Source: Paracoccaceae bacterium
GTDB lineage: Bacteria > Pseudomonadota > Alphaproteobacteria > Rhodobacterales > Rhodobacteraceae
Direction of reading: 5' to 3'
Assembly (NCBI GenBank): GCA_014323795.1
Contig: JACONK010000028.1
Coordinates: 62,001-126,000 of the forward strand
Length of the DNA: 64,000 nucleotides
Of the stretch, positions 17,436-25,493 are shown piece by piece. Positions within the stretch are counted from its first letter, which is position 1, and each line of letters starts with the position of its first letter. The notes below the pieces were generated by a model that saw only the letters and a list, made by a program, of their open reading frames with translations, had not been told where the DNA came from and did no database searches. A program made the position numbers and the translations under genes.

Positions 17436-18536
17436 ATGTCGTTTTTTTTGAAGCTCAAAGACCGTTTGTTCAAATCATCTTCGAAGATCGAGGAGCGTCT
17501 CGATGCCATTGTGCAGGACCGTGGTGCAGTTGAAGAGCTTGCTGAAGAAGAACTTGCGCAAACGATCAGGGGATCAGCTCCGCCTCATGAGCATCAAATC
17601 GCATCACCCGAATTGCATCAACATTCAGAGGAAACAACGGCTGCGAAACCCGGCTTTTTCGGGCACCTGCTTGGTCGGCGTACGCACGGGCAGGTCGTGT
17701 ATCGCGCACTTGATCACGACATGCTGGAAAGCCTTGAGGAGATGCTGATCGCTGCGGACATGGGCGTCGACACAGCCATGCGGGTGACCGCGAACCTGGC
17801 CAAAGGTCGCATGGGCCGCAAACTGTCAACCGGCGAGATCAAGGGACTCTTGTCCGCCGAGGTTGCGCGGATTATGGACCGGGTTGCGCACCCTATGACA
17901 CTTTTTTCGCAAAAGCCACAGGTGATTCTGGTGGTTGGTGTGAACGGATCGGGCAAGACCACAACGATTGGTAAACTCGCCAACCAGTTCCGTGCTGCGG
18001 GCAAATCCGTCATGATGGCCGCGGGCGACACGTTCCGGGCGGCGGCGGTAGAACAGTTGCAGGTCTGGGGCAGACGGGCAGGGGTTCCGGTTTTCACCGC
18101 GCCCGAAGGTTCCGACCCGGCGAGCCTGGCGTTTGATTCTGTGGAGCGGGCCCGGAACGAAGATGCTGACCTGCTTATGATTGACACCGCCGGGCGGCTG
18201 CAAAACCGATCAGACCTGATGGAAGAGCTGGCGAAAATCGTGCGTGTGATCCGTAAGAAAAATCCCGAAGCACCGCACAATACGCTTCTGGTGCTTGATG
18301 CAACAACGGGTCAGAATGCTTTGAATCAGGTGAAAATTTTCCGCGAGGTTGCGGATGTAACCGGGCTGATAATGACAAAACTTGATGGTACAGCGAAGGG
18401 AGGCATACTGGTCGCGCTCGCTGACATATTCGGCCTTCCGATTCATGCCATTGGCGTTGGTGAGCAGATCAATGATCTGATACCGTTTGATCCGGAAGAG
18501 TTCGCCCGTGCCCTTACCGGATACGAGGGATCGTGA
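17436..18536 (+). CDS. ftsY: Signal recognition particle receptor FtsY
   Basis: The SRP-receptor GTPase that delivers ribosome-nascent chains to the Sec translocon at the inner membrane. 366 aa: a short acidic and His-rich A region (residues 1-85), the N domain (LDHDMLESLEEMLIAADMGVDTA), and the G domain with P-loop GVNGSGKTTTIGKLA, DTFRAAAVEQL, DTAGRLQNR, and TKLDGTAKGG, closing with GVGEQINDLIPFDPEEF. All GTPase motifs G1-G5 are intact. The acidic A region is short, as usual in alphaproteobacteria. EamA and yciB genes follow on the same strand. Confidence 0.97.
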   Translation: MSFFLKLKDRLFKSSSKIEERLDAIVQDRGAVEELAEEELAQTIRGSAPPHEHQIASPELHQHSEETTAAKPGFFGHLLGRRTHGQVVYRALDHDMLESLEEMLIAADMGVDTAMRVTANLAKGRMGRKLSTGEIKGLLSAEVARIMDRVAHPMTLFSQKPQVILVVGVNGSGKTTTIGKLANQFRAAGKSVMMAAGDTFRAAAVEQLQVWGRRAGVPVFTAPEGSDPASLAFDSVERARNEDADLLMIDTAGRLQNRSDLMEELAKIVRVIRKKNPEAPHNTLLVLDATTGQNALNQVKIFREVADVTGLIMTKLDGTAKGGILVALADIFGLPIHAIGVGEQINDLIPFDPEEFARALTGYEGS

Positions 18537-18869
18537 AAGTATTAATGTAGGAACGGCAGTTTTGCTGCCTTTCAACGCGACCTCGACAATTTTGGCATAG
18601 CCCGCGGAAGCACCGGACAGTTCCGGAAATAACGCCAGCTGCTCATCGTGTCCGGGCTTCCGGATATCGGCGATGTGCAGGGCGGGCACAGGGGCCCCTT
18701 CCACACCGGGGTGCAGGCTTTGGCCAATCGTGTAGTTGCCCCGATCTGTTTCTCCAGGGTGACACCTTTCCGCGGTATCACCAGGGCCCGTATCGTCATC
18801 AGGCGGACAATCAGGTGCACCCGGAGGGGCATCTCGTGCCAAAATGATAACAAGTTAAGCGGGGCCGGA
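18537..18869 (-). other. Gap between ftsY and the EamA gene with a possible minus-strand gene remnant
   Basis: The minus strand contains coding-like segments in two frames: ATTRLAKACTPVWKG in one and YTIGQSLHPGVEGAPV then ALHIADIRKPGHDEQLALFPELS in the other, overlapping ftsY's 3' end. Neither frame has a good start and I recognise no family. A decayed gene is possible; nothing firmer can be said. Confidence 0.25.
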
Positions 18870-19778
18870 ATGACGTTGGCAGAATGGTTGATCTCTCTTG
18901 AAGGGACAAATTCGGGGCGTACGCTGGCCCTGATCCTGGCTGTCGCCGCCGCCGTCTTGCACGCGGTTTTCGGGGCATTGCAGAAGGGGCGGCACGACCC
19001 GTGGCTGAGCCGCGGGGCCATTGACGCGTCCTATTTTCTGATGGCATTGCCAGTCGCGCTTTTTGTTGTGCCCTGGCCGGAACCGCATATTTGGCTGCTG
19101 TTTGCCGGTGTCATGGCAATCCACTTCGTTTATAAAATTTTGCAGGTGATGAGCTATGACCGCGGTGCCTACACGGTGGTCTACCCGGTCATGCGCGGGA
19201 CCGGACCTCTTGTCACCGTAATTGCCGCCGGTCTGGTGTTTCAGGAAACCTTTAATGGTGTGCAGTGGGGCGGGGTGATCCTGCTGACAGCCGCGATCTT
19301 TTCGCTGGCGGCGATCAATTTGCGCGACACACCCGTTGGACGTCAGCGGCTTGCCGCCGGTCTGGTTTTGGCCTTTCTGACCGGTATCATGGTAGCCACC
19401 TACACAACCTTTGACGCCTATGTCATCCGCCAGGCCAGTAATCCTTTCACTGTGGTCTTCTGGTTTTACGTCGTCGACGGGATTCTTTTCCCTTTCATCG
19501 CCTTACGTCACTATCTGCGGCTGGAAAAAAAGCCGCCGCTGCCGGGGCTCACCCTGCGCGGAATAATCGGTGCGCTTGTGGCCTTTGGCAGTTTTTCGTC
19601 TATTATGATCGCCACCCTCCTGGATAAGGTAGGGGAAGCCGCCGTGCTGCGGGAAACCTCCGTTGTGTTTGCGGCACTGATCGGATGGATATTCCTGAAA
19701 GAGCAAGTCGGCCCCTTGCGGGCCCTGTTAATGGCGGTTATCGCGGGCGGTGCAGTTTTGGTGGAATTTGGCGGTTGA
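18870..19778 (+). CDS. EamA/DMT-superfamily transporter
   Basis: A 302-aa integral membrane protein with ten predicted helices in two EamA repeats, the drug/metabolite transporter fold. Recognisable features are HFVYKILQVMSYDRGAYTVV with VYPVMRGTGPLVTVI in the first repeat and LLDKVGEAAVLRETSVVFAA with GWIFLKEQVGPLRALLMAV at the end of the second. Substrate unknown. I start at ATG 18870 (MTLAEWLISLEGT), preceded by GCGGGGCCGGA; longer forms run into non-coding sequence. Its stop overlaps the next start by one base (TGATG), so it is translationally coupled to yciB. Confidence 0.88.
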   Translation: MTLAEWLISLEGTNSGRTLALILAVAAAVLHAVFGALQKGRHDPWLSRGAIDASYFLMALPVALFVVPWPEPHIWLLFAGVMAIHFVYKILQVMSYDRGAYTVVYPVMRGTGPLVTVIAAGLVFQETFNGVQWGGVILLTAAIFSLAAINLRDTPVGRQRLAAGLVLAFLTGIMVATYTTFDAYVIRQASNPFTVVFWFYVVDGILFPFIALRHYLRLEKKPPLPGLTLRGIIGALVAFGSFSSIMIATLLDKVGEAAVLRETSVVFAALIGWIFLKEQVGPLRALLMAVIAGGAVLVEFGG

Positions 19779-20380
19779 TGGCAGAAGAACGAAAGTTCCC
19801 GAGTTGGGTAAAACCGGTACTTGAACTGGCCCCGGTGATCGCGTTTTTCGTGGCTTACACGCGGGTGAAGGATGACACCTACACGGTTTTGGGGAACGAA
19901 TACGAAGGCTTTATCATCGTCACCGCTGCTTTTATCCCGCTTTCACTGGTGTGTACCGGTATTCTATGGGCATTGACCGGCAAGCTAAGCCGAATGCAGA
20001 TGCTGACAGTACTGCTGGTGGTCGTATTTGGCGGCTTGTCGGTTTGGCTGAACGATGATCGGTTCTTCAAAATGAAACCTACCATCATCTATTTGGTTTT
20101 CGGTGGCATTCTCGGGGTCGGCCTGTTACAGGGCAAAAGCTACCTGCGCACGGTGATGGAGCAGGTGATACCTCTCGGTGACGAAGGATGGATGATCCTG
20201 ACCCGGCGGTTTTGCCTGTTATGTCTCGCGCTCGCTGCGGCAAATGAGGTCGTCTGGCGATTTATGTCCACTGACGCCTGGGTGAACTTTAAGACCTTTG
20301 GGCTCACAGCTGCGATGTTCGTTTTTTTCATCTTGCAAAGTAAACTCTTCACCGAATACGGCATCAAGGAAAAAATCTGA
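19778..20380 (+). CDS. yciB: Inner membrane-spanning protein YciB / septation protein IspZ
   Basis: A 200-aa multi-span membrane protein of the YciB (IspZ, septation protein A) family: KPVLELAPVIAFFVAYTRVK at the N-terminus, a central TVLLVVVFGGLSVWLNDDRF and FKMKPTIIYLVFGGILGVGL, then WMILTRRFCLLCLALAAANE with W-R-F-M-S-T-D-A-W-V-N-F. YciB influences envelope integrity and cell-division complexes in enterics. Start ATG 19778 shares bases with the preceding EamA stop. The family's Trp-rich and Lys-Pro-Thr motifs are all present. Confidence 0.94.
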   Translation: MAEERKFPSWVKPVLELAPVIAFFVAYTRVKDDTYTVLGNEYEGFIIVTAAFIPLSLVCTGILWALTGKLSRMQMLTVLLVVVFGGLSVWLNDDRFFKMKPTIIYLVFGGILGVGLLQGKSYLRTVMEQVIPLGDEGWMILTRRFCLLCLALAAANEVVWRFMSTDAWVNFKTFGLTAAMFVFFILQSKLFTEYGIKEKI

Positions 20381-20870
20381 CGAGTATCCCCTGAATCCGG
20401 ATGTGTGCGGGATCGAATGCCAGCCATAGTTGAAATTAACGGCTATTGCGGGTATCCCGTCCAGGATTTCCACCAGTCGTTGCACTGAAATATTTTGTGC
20501 AGCTGATGAATCAGCTATCAGTGTTGTGACTTAAAAGGCTATATGACATTTTGGCCCTGTGATGCCTTGGTTTCACGTCCGTCGTATGACGCCGGAAGAA
20601 GAAGGGCAACCGGCCAATCACACAGGCGGGCATGCGTATTCATCAGATGCCGGTGTGACGGCAAACCGGATTTTAAATGCCGGGTGAAAGTTTCTGCCAA
20701 ACCACCTATACGACATCTGGCCCGATTTCCTCTATCGGAAAGTAGCACCTGAAGAGCAGGATACGTTCATTCCTGCTGCTTGTACACCTTCTTTCGAAGT
20801 GATTTCAGTATCTGTCGAACTCTCCGGCGGGGATATGGGCAGCCCGAGGAAGAGGAACCGGGTGTGAAAT
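20381..20870 (+). other. Gap with a possible decayed gene
   Basis: Between yciB and dsbB the plus strand shows a coding-like frame from about 20570 (PWFHVRRMTPEEEGQ), broken by a stop near 20688 and continuing as HLYDIWPDFLYRKVAPEEQ and CTPSFEVISVSVELSGGDMG to a stop near 20865. No family is recognised. It may be a pseudogene or chance; no RNA gene or repeat is seen. Confidence 0.25.
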
Positions 20871-21335
20871 TTAAGCATCACGCCTAATAGCGGCGAAGAG
20901 CCAGATCACCATTAATCCAAGAGTGATTACCATATTCCAGGTCGGCATCGATAGGCCGAGGAATTGCCAGCTGATTTCGTCACAGCGGACAACCGGGGCA
21001 GAGAGAAGTGCGTCAAGGGCTGCTTTCGGGTCGAGGTTCATGAGGGATATTCCGGAACAACCCGCCGGGCCTTCCCACCAGCCCTGTTCCACGCCCGTGT
21101 GAAAGCCACCGAGCCCGGCTGTTACGGCGGTGGCACCGGCACCTGCATGTGCGACAGTGCGCAGGGGAAGCAGGACGCCGATTAGGCCCAGGACCGCCGC
21201 AATCCCGTGGGGCCAGCGTTGCCAGAGGCACATTTTGCAGGGCGGCAGGTCGCCCAGATGCTGAAACCCCAAAGCCGCGGCCAGCATAAGTGCGGAACCG
21301 AGCCCGGCAACCGCCATCAGTGAGCCGTGTGTCAC
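20871..21335 (-). CDS. dsbB: Disulfide bond formation protein DsbB
   Basis: Inner-membrane quinone reductase that reoxidises DsbA. The 154-aa protein has four helices and both redox pairs: the first periplasmic loop PPCKMCLWQRWPHG and the second loop Cys residues in GPAGCSGIS and PVVRCDEISW. I take GTG 21335 as start because its first bases overlap the stop of the upstream yqaA-like gene (GTGA), a common coupling arrangement; ATG 21317 is the alternative. A matching dsbA is not in the window. Confidence 0.88.
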   Translation of the reverse strand: MTHGSLMAVAGLGSALMLAAALGFQHLGDLPPCKMCLWQRWPHGIAAVLGLIGVLLPLRTVAHAGAGATAVTAGLGGFHTGVEQGWWEGPAGCSGISLMNLDPKAALDALLSAPVVRCDEISWQFLGLSMPTWNMVITLGLMVIWLFAAIRRDA

Positions 21336-21910
21336 AGGGAGCGCACTGCGAAAAAGCCGCCGATCAGCAACACGACCAACGCGGTGAACATCAGCCCCAA
21401 ACGTTTTTCGATGAACTCCCGAATCGGTTCTCCGACCTTCCAAAGCAGTGCTGCAACCACGAAGAATCGCAAGCCTCGGGCGACCAGCGACCAGAACATG
21501 AACTGCGCAAACGGCAGGCCAGTTGCCCCGCTGGTAATCGTGATTACCTTGTAGGGAAAGGGTGTGACGCCCGCGAAAAGCACGGCCCAGTGACCCTGTT
21601 CATTGAAACTTTTGCGGAACTCCTCAAACAAATCCGATTTGTTGTAGAAATCCAGGATACGCATACCCAGGCTGTCAAACACTGTTACGCCAATCCAATA
21701 GCCGAATGCCCCACCAACCACGGACGAAACGGTGCATATGCCTGCGATAAGAAAGGCCCTCTGCGGGGCAGCAATAACCATAGGGATCAACAACACATCC
21801 GGCGGAATGGGAAAAAATGAGCTTTCAACGAAACTTGCAATCGCGAGTGCGACCAACGCCCGGCGCGTTCGGGCCAGGGACACAGTCCAATTATAAAGGG
21901 TGCGTAGCAC
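21332..21910 (-). CDS. YqaA family (SNARE-associated/DedA-like) membrane protein
   Basis: 192 aa, with hydrophobic segments around residues 18-45, 50-75, 140-160 and 170-190. The motif ESSFFPIPPDVLLIPM, the GGAFGYWIGV stretch and GHWAVLFAGVTPFPYKVITI-TSGATGLPFAQF are typical of the YqaA branch of the DedA superfamily, relatives of which move lipids between membrane leaflets. The product begins at GTG 21910. It overlaps dsbB by 4 bp. Its physiological role here is unknown. Confidence 0.88.
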   Translation of the reverse strand: MLRTLYNWTVSLARTRRALVALAIASFVESSFFPIPPDVLLIPMVIAAPQRAFLIAGICTVSSVVGGAFGYWIGVTVFDSLGMRILDFYNKSDLFEEFRKSFNEQGHWAVLFAGVTPFPYKVITITSGATGLPFAQFMFWSLVARGLRFFVVAALLWKVGEPIREFIEKRLGLMFTALVVLLIGGFFAVRSL

Positions 21911-22324
21911 TGCCCGGGTCTCCCGCTCTTTTCAAACCCATTATCGTGTGGTGCCATGCGGTTGGATACTGTCTTCCTGTGCCGGATTATATACTTGGAA
22001 TCAATGCCACATTGTTCCTGCAGTGGGCGGTGAACGCGATGCGTCAGAGATGGTTTGCGCACTACACCTTTACCGCAACAGGCTCAATATTCTGTCCGGT
22101 AAGAAAGTAAAGGCTCGGACCGTGAACTTGGCCATGCTGAAATCCGTGCCGGGCGACCAGGTTACACGCCGGATGGCATAATCAATCTTGCGTCGGAATG
22201 ACTGCGGGTTTTAGGAAGTCATCTTTTTGAGAATTATGTATACGGCCAGCCTGCAAAAATTCTTCAGCAGTTCAAAGTGCCCGTTGACCCGTGGGCGAGG
22301 GGGCACTAAGCCCGCATCTGTGTT
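21911..22324. other. Gap upstream of tRNA-Leu
   Basis: No supported gene. Short frames here lack family resemblance. The last part must carry the tRNA-Leu promoter, but no clear boxes are assigned. Confidence 0.35.
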
Positions 22325-22409
22325 GCCCGAGTGGCGGAATTGGTAGACGCAGGGGATTCAAAATCCCCCGCCGCAAGGCTTGTCGGTTCGAGTCCGACCT
22401 CGGGTACCA
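22325..22409 (+). tRNA. tRNA-Leu (anticodon CAA)
   Basis: An 85-nt class II tRNA including the encoded CCA. Acceptor GCCCGAG pairs with CTCGGGT (G-U at 1:72), the anticodon arm is GGGGA-TTCAAAA-TCCCC with anticodon CAA, there is a variable arm CGCCGCAAGGCTTG, and a standard T arm (GTCGGTTCGAGTCCGAC). Confidence 0.97.
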
Positions 22410-22515
22410 GAAACCTCTGGGAATACGAAAGTACTTTGATCTGTGCCCCGATTCGGCGGTTCCGGCAAACACAGGAAGGATGCCACGATACACATCCGAT
22501 ATCTGTCCTTAAAAT

Positions 22516-22549
22516 GGAAGGCCCGCCGAACTTCTTCGGCGGGCCTTCC
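22516..22549 (-). terminator. Strong terminator hairpin downstream of the bactofilin gene
   Basis: A perfect 15-bp inverted repeat (GGAAGGCCCGCCGAA and its complement) around a 4-nt loop. On the minus strand it is followed by CATTTTAAGG, a short T run, and lies 17 bp after the bactofilin stop, so it should end that operon. Confidence 0.85.
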
Positions 22550-22566
22550 CGAGGCTCTGGGGCGCA

Positions 22567-23100
22567 TTATTCTTTTTTGGCTGAAATAGTTCCACCGGAT
22601 GTAACAGCAGTTTTTCCTCCGCCGGATGACAGCGGATCTTCCTGGCGTTGCACGGAGCCTTCGAAATGGGCACCTGATTCGATGGCGATGGTCTTGTGGA
22701 TGATGTCGCCTTCCACCCGTGCGGTGGAGGTCAGGCGCACCTTCAGGCCGCGAACCCGGCCGATGATGCGACCATTAACCACGACATCGTCTGCCACGAT
22801 CTCTCCTTCAATGGTTGCGCCTTCGCCTACGTTAAGCAGATGGGCACGGATGTCGCCCTTGATCTTGCCTTCGACCTGAATATCGCCAGTGGTTTCCAAG
22901 TTGCCTGTGACCACCAGATCAGACGACAACGTGGAAGCGGGTGGTTTAGCCTTCGGCACCGCCGCCGGCATAGGGGACGTTGTAGCCGGTGCCCTGGCAT
23001 TGCCGTCCGGCACGGAGGGTGTGCCTGGCGGCGGTGCCGAATGTGCTCCGGCCGGTTTGGCATTTTCAGAGCCTTTGCCTTTAGAAAAAATCGTTGGCAT
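22567..23100 (-). CDS. Bactofilin family cytoskeletal protein
   Basis: A 177-aa bactofilin (DUF583) that should polymerise into filaments beneath the inner membrane. A Pro/Ala-rich N-terminal tail (residues 10-55) precedes the beta-helical core: DLVVTGNLETTGDIQVEGKI, KGDIRAHLLNVGEGATIEGE and IVADDVVVNGRIIGRVRGLK, ending with IESGAHFEGSV. It lies 17 bp downstream of an M23 peptidase on the same strand, the same pairing in which bactofilins position a peptidoglycan hydrolase in other alphaproteobacteria. A strong terminator follows. Confidence 0.94.
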   Translation of the reverse strand: MPTIFSKGKGSENAKPAGAHSAPPPGTPSVPDGNARAPATTSPMPAAVPKAKPPASTLSSDLVVTGNLETTGDIQVEGKIKGDIRAHLLNVGEGATIEGEIVADDVVVNGRIIGRVRGLKVRLTSTARVEGDIIHKTIAIESGAHFEGSVQRQEDPLSSGGGKTAVTSGGTISAKKE

Positions 23101-23117
23101 TTTCGGAGCCTTTGCTG

Positions 23118-24452
23118 TTAGAAAACATCGTTTGCAGCCTTCATGAACTTCGCAGGGTTAAGTGCCTTGCCGTTCAGATGCACCTCGTAGTGCAGATGAA
23201 CACCGGTAGACCGGCCTGATGCACCCATATCACCGATTCTATCTCCGTGCGAGACCCTTTGGCCTTTTTTCACGCGGACGGCATTTAGATGCGCATAGAA
23301 GGTTTCGAATCCCTGCGCATGACGGATTTTAACCAACATGCCATAAGCCCCCTGGCGCCCCGCAAAACTAACAACGCCGTCGCCGGTTGCTACAATCGGC
23401 GTCCCACGGGCCCCTGCCAAATCTGTACCGCTGTGAAACCGAATCCCGCCTGTCTTCGGGTCGCGCCGGTATCCAAAACCGGAGGTATGACGATATGCGC
23501 CACGCACCGGGAAGGCGAGTGGCAGATTTTTAACCGCCATACTGGTTACCGCTACCCTGTCGAGACGTTCAAAAATTCTTCGGGTAGAACTGTTGGATTC
23601 CAAAATTGATGCGTCCCTGGTTGACACACTCAGAACACCCTTGGGCCCGCCAGTGCCAACGTATGTCTTGCGCATTTCTTCAATCAGGCTTTCGGTGTCG
23701 ATACCAGACCGCCTCAATGCCCGCTCCAGCGGGCCGAGCGTTACATTAATGGCCGATTCAAGTCGCGCATAAACCTGCGCATTGCGCTGTGCGGCCAGAC
23801 GTTGCCCATATTCCATCTCGGAAATCCTGGTGACCAGATCATCGGCGATTTTTTCCAATTCGTCCCGTTGCCTGACTGTGTCATCCAGTGCGCGAGCCAG
23901 GGTCTCCAACATGTCCTCCATATCTTCCGCGCTGCCGAGACGCGTTTCTAGAGACCCGATACGGTTCTGAATATCCGCCGGTATGGAGTCTGATCGCCCC
24001 TGCGCAGCATCCCGTTCGGCCATGGCCTTTTGCAGTTTTTCCTGCATAATCATCAGGCCGGTTTCCAGTTCGCGGCGTTCCTCCTCGGCTTGCAGCGACT
24101 CGGATTGTTGCATGCTGATCTGTTCGAGAGCTACGTAAAACCGCTGCTGGGCCGTCTGTGCCTCCAGTGTGCGCTGATCCAGTTTGGCAAACAGTTCCGC
24201 CAGGCGGGTCTCATAGGTGCGTTGCAGCACATCTGCCCGGGTGTTTTCGGATTGGGTGCTGATCCGATTCATCATCAGGGCAGAGGTTGCGATCAACATC
24301 CAAACCACAAGGACAGATATCATACCACCAGCCCACACCTGGAAAAGCGGTGTTGCCCGAAAATACCTGGTCATCCGATCTGTTCGCAGATAGACGCGCT
24401 GTTCCGGAAAATACCGGGACAAGGCTGTGTTCAGCCGCATCACAAAACGCAT
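23118..24452 (-). CDS. M23 family (LytM-type) peptidoglycan endopeptidase
   Basis: A 444-aa cell-wall hydrolase: one N-terminal transmembrane helix (about residues 40-62), a long coiled-coil region (residues 65-230, with repeated Gln/Glu-rich heptads), and a C-terminal LytM domain. Zinc ligands are visible in RFHSGTDLAGARGTP (H...D) and GVHLHYEVHLNG (HxH), with FYAHLNAVRVKKGQ between them, so it is probably catalytic. Co-directional with the bactofilin gene 17 bp downstream; the two likely form a morphogenetic pair acting on peptidoglycan. Start ATG 24452; a second Met four codons in is an alternative. Confidence 0.93.
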   Translation of the reverse strand: MRFVMRLNTALSRYFPEQRVYLRTDRMTRYFRATPLFQVWAGGMISVLVVWMLIATSALMMNRISTQSENTRADVLQRTYETRLAELFAKLDQRTLEAQTAQQRFYVALEQISMQQSESLQAEEERRELETGLMIMQEKLQKAMAERDAAQGRSDSIPADIQNRIGSLETRLGSAEDMEDMLETLARALDDTVRQRDELEKIADDLVTRISEMEYGQRLAAQRNAQVYARLESAINVTLGPLERALRRSGIDTESLIEEMRKTYVGTGGPKGVLSVSTRDASILESNSSTRRIFERLDRVAVTSMAVKNLPLAFPVRGAYRHTSGFGYRRDPKTGGIRFHSGTDLAGARGTPIVATGDGVVSFAGRQGAYGMLVKIRHAQGFETFYAHLNAVRVKKGQRVSHGDRIGDMGASGRSTGVHLHYEVHLNGKALNPAKFMKAANDVF

Positions 24453-24576
24453 GTTGTCATTCTCTCAAGCAATGCAAACCTGTTCATAAAGTTGTTTATG
24501 GCTTATCTGCGTCAAAGCGTACTTTCAAACCTTCAGGTGCGCATAAAAACCGGGAATTTAACCCGAACTCCCAATC

Positions 24577-24753
24577 TCATCGCCTGCGGACAGTTGAACT
24601 GCAGGTAACCGCAGATTCGCGATCATGCGGATCGAGACTGGCGGGTGCATCAGCGAGGCTGCCCAACTGCATCATCGCCTGAAACACGGTGTCCTTCGTC
24701 ACGGTCTCCAACGCATCGGTGGCTTTATGAAACATCTCACAGGCATTTTGCAT
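24577..24753 (-). CDS. Small protein of unknown function upstream of the M23 gene
   Basis: A 58-codon frame starting at ATG 24753 with a good ribosome binding site (AGGA, six bases ahead). The product begins MQNACEMFHKATDALETVTK, continues with TVFQAMMQLGSLADAPASLD and ends V-R-R-R. It is helical and lacks a signal peptide. It lies 124 bp upstream of the M23 peptidase on the same strand. I recognise no family; the ribosome binding site and amino-acid composition support a real gene, but it is short. Confidence 0.4.
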   Translation of the reverse strand: MQNACEMFHKATDALETVTKDTVFQAMMQLGSLADAPASLDPHDRESAVTCSSTVRRR

Positions 24754-24780
24754 CAGATATCCTGATTTCCCTTTGATACC

Positions 24781-24801
24781 GGGCGGTGCCTTTCACCGCC
24801 C
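24781..24801 (+). terminator. Hairpin with T-rich tail
   Basis: GGGCGGTG-CCTTT-CACCGCCC followed by TCTTTCTTCTT on the plus strand has the form of an intrinsic terminator. No plus-strand gene is seen just upstream; on the minus strand it would lie between the peroxiredoxin gene and the small ORF, without a T tract. Function uncertain. Confidence 0.4.
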
Positions 24802-24955
24802 TCTTTCTTCTTGTCGCACAATTTCAAACGATAATCCATTCATTTTTGAAGCAGAGGCGGGCCTGCATCGGCGCATTTGCCCTGGTCTGACATGATACAT
24901 GTAAGGTAAAGCCCGAGAACCATTACATGATTGTTGCCATGCTCTAAACCAGTCG

Positions 24956-25417
24956 TCAAAGGTTTCGAACCGTTTCAAGAACAGCTTCGACATGACCGGG
25001 CACTTTTACCCTGCGCCATACAGCACGGACAAAGCCGTCACCGTCGATCACAAAGGTCGACCGTTCGATCCCCATGAACTTCTTTCCGTACATGGATTTC
25101 TCTTTCCATACGCCAAAACCTTCGCACAGGTTGCCATTTTCATCTGACAAAAGCGGTAAAGTTAACTCCCGCCTGGCAACAAATTTTTCGTGGCTGTCAA
25201 CGCTATCCTTGCTTACGCCAACTACCGCTGCACCCGCAGCCTTAAAGGCTGCAAGCGCCTTTGAAAACCCGACGCTTTCCCTGGTGCAGCCGGACGTATC
25301 ATCGCGCGGATAGAAGAACAGAACCAGGGTTTTGCCGGCGAAATCAGCACTTGTCAGAGTACCGCCCCCGTCCCGTGGTAATTCGAATGTTGGTGCCTTT
25401 TCTCCGATTTCAGGCAT
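24956..25417 (-). CDS. bcp: Thioredoxin-dependent peroxiredoxin (Bcp family)
   Basis: A 153-aa cytoplasmic peroxiredoxin reducing hydrogen peroxide and organic hydroperoxides. The peroxidatic Cys is in FFYPRDDTSGCTRESVGF; an Arg for the active site occurs in GIERSTFVID. A further Cys in GNLCEGFGVW may resolve. The N-terminal EIGEKAPTFELPRDGG and C-terminal VPGHVEAVLETVR are typical of Bcp/PrxQ. It is divergent from the YhdP-like gene with a 76-bp shared promoter region. Confidence 0.94.
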   Translation of the reverse strand: MPEIGEKAPTFELPRDGGGTLTSADFAGKTLVLFFYPRDDTSGCTRESVGFSKALAAFKAAGAAVVGVSKDSVDSHEKFVARRELTLPLLSDENGNLCEGFGVWKEKSMYGKKFMGIERSTFVIDGDGFVRAVWRRVKVPGHVEAVLETVRNL

Positions 25418-25493
25418 TTGATCCCCGTTTTACTCCATAATTTGGCAGGCTGGCGTATAAATTACTGGCCTGTTCGCCTAAATTGCTGCACAG

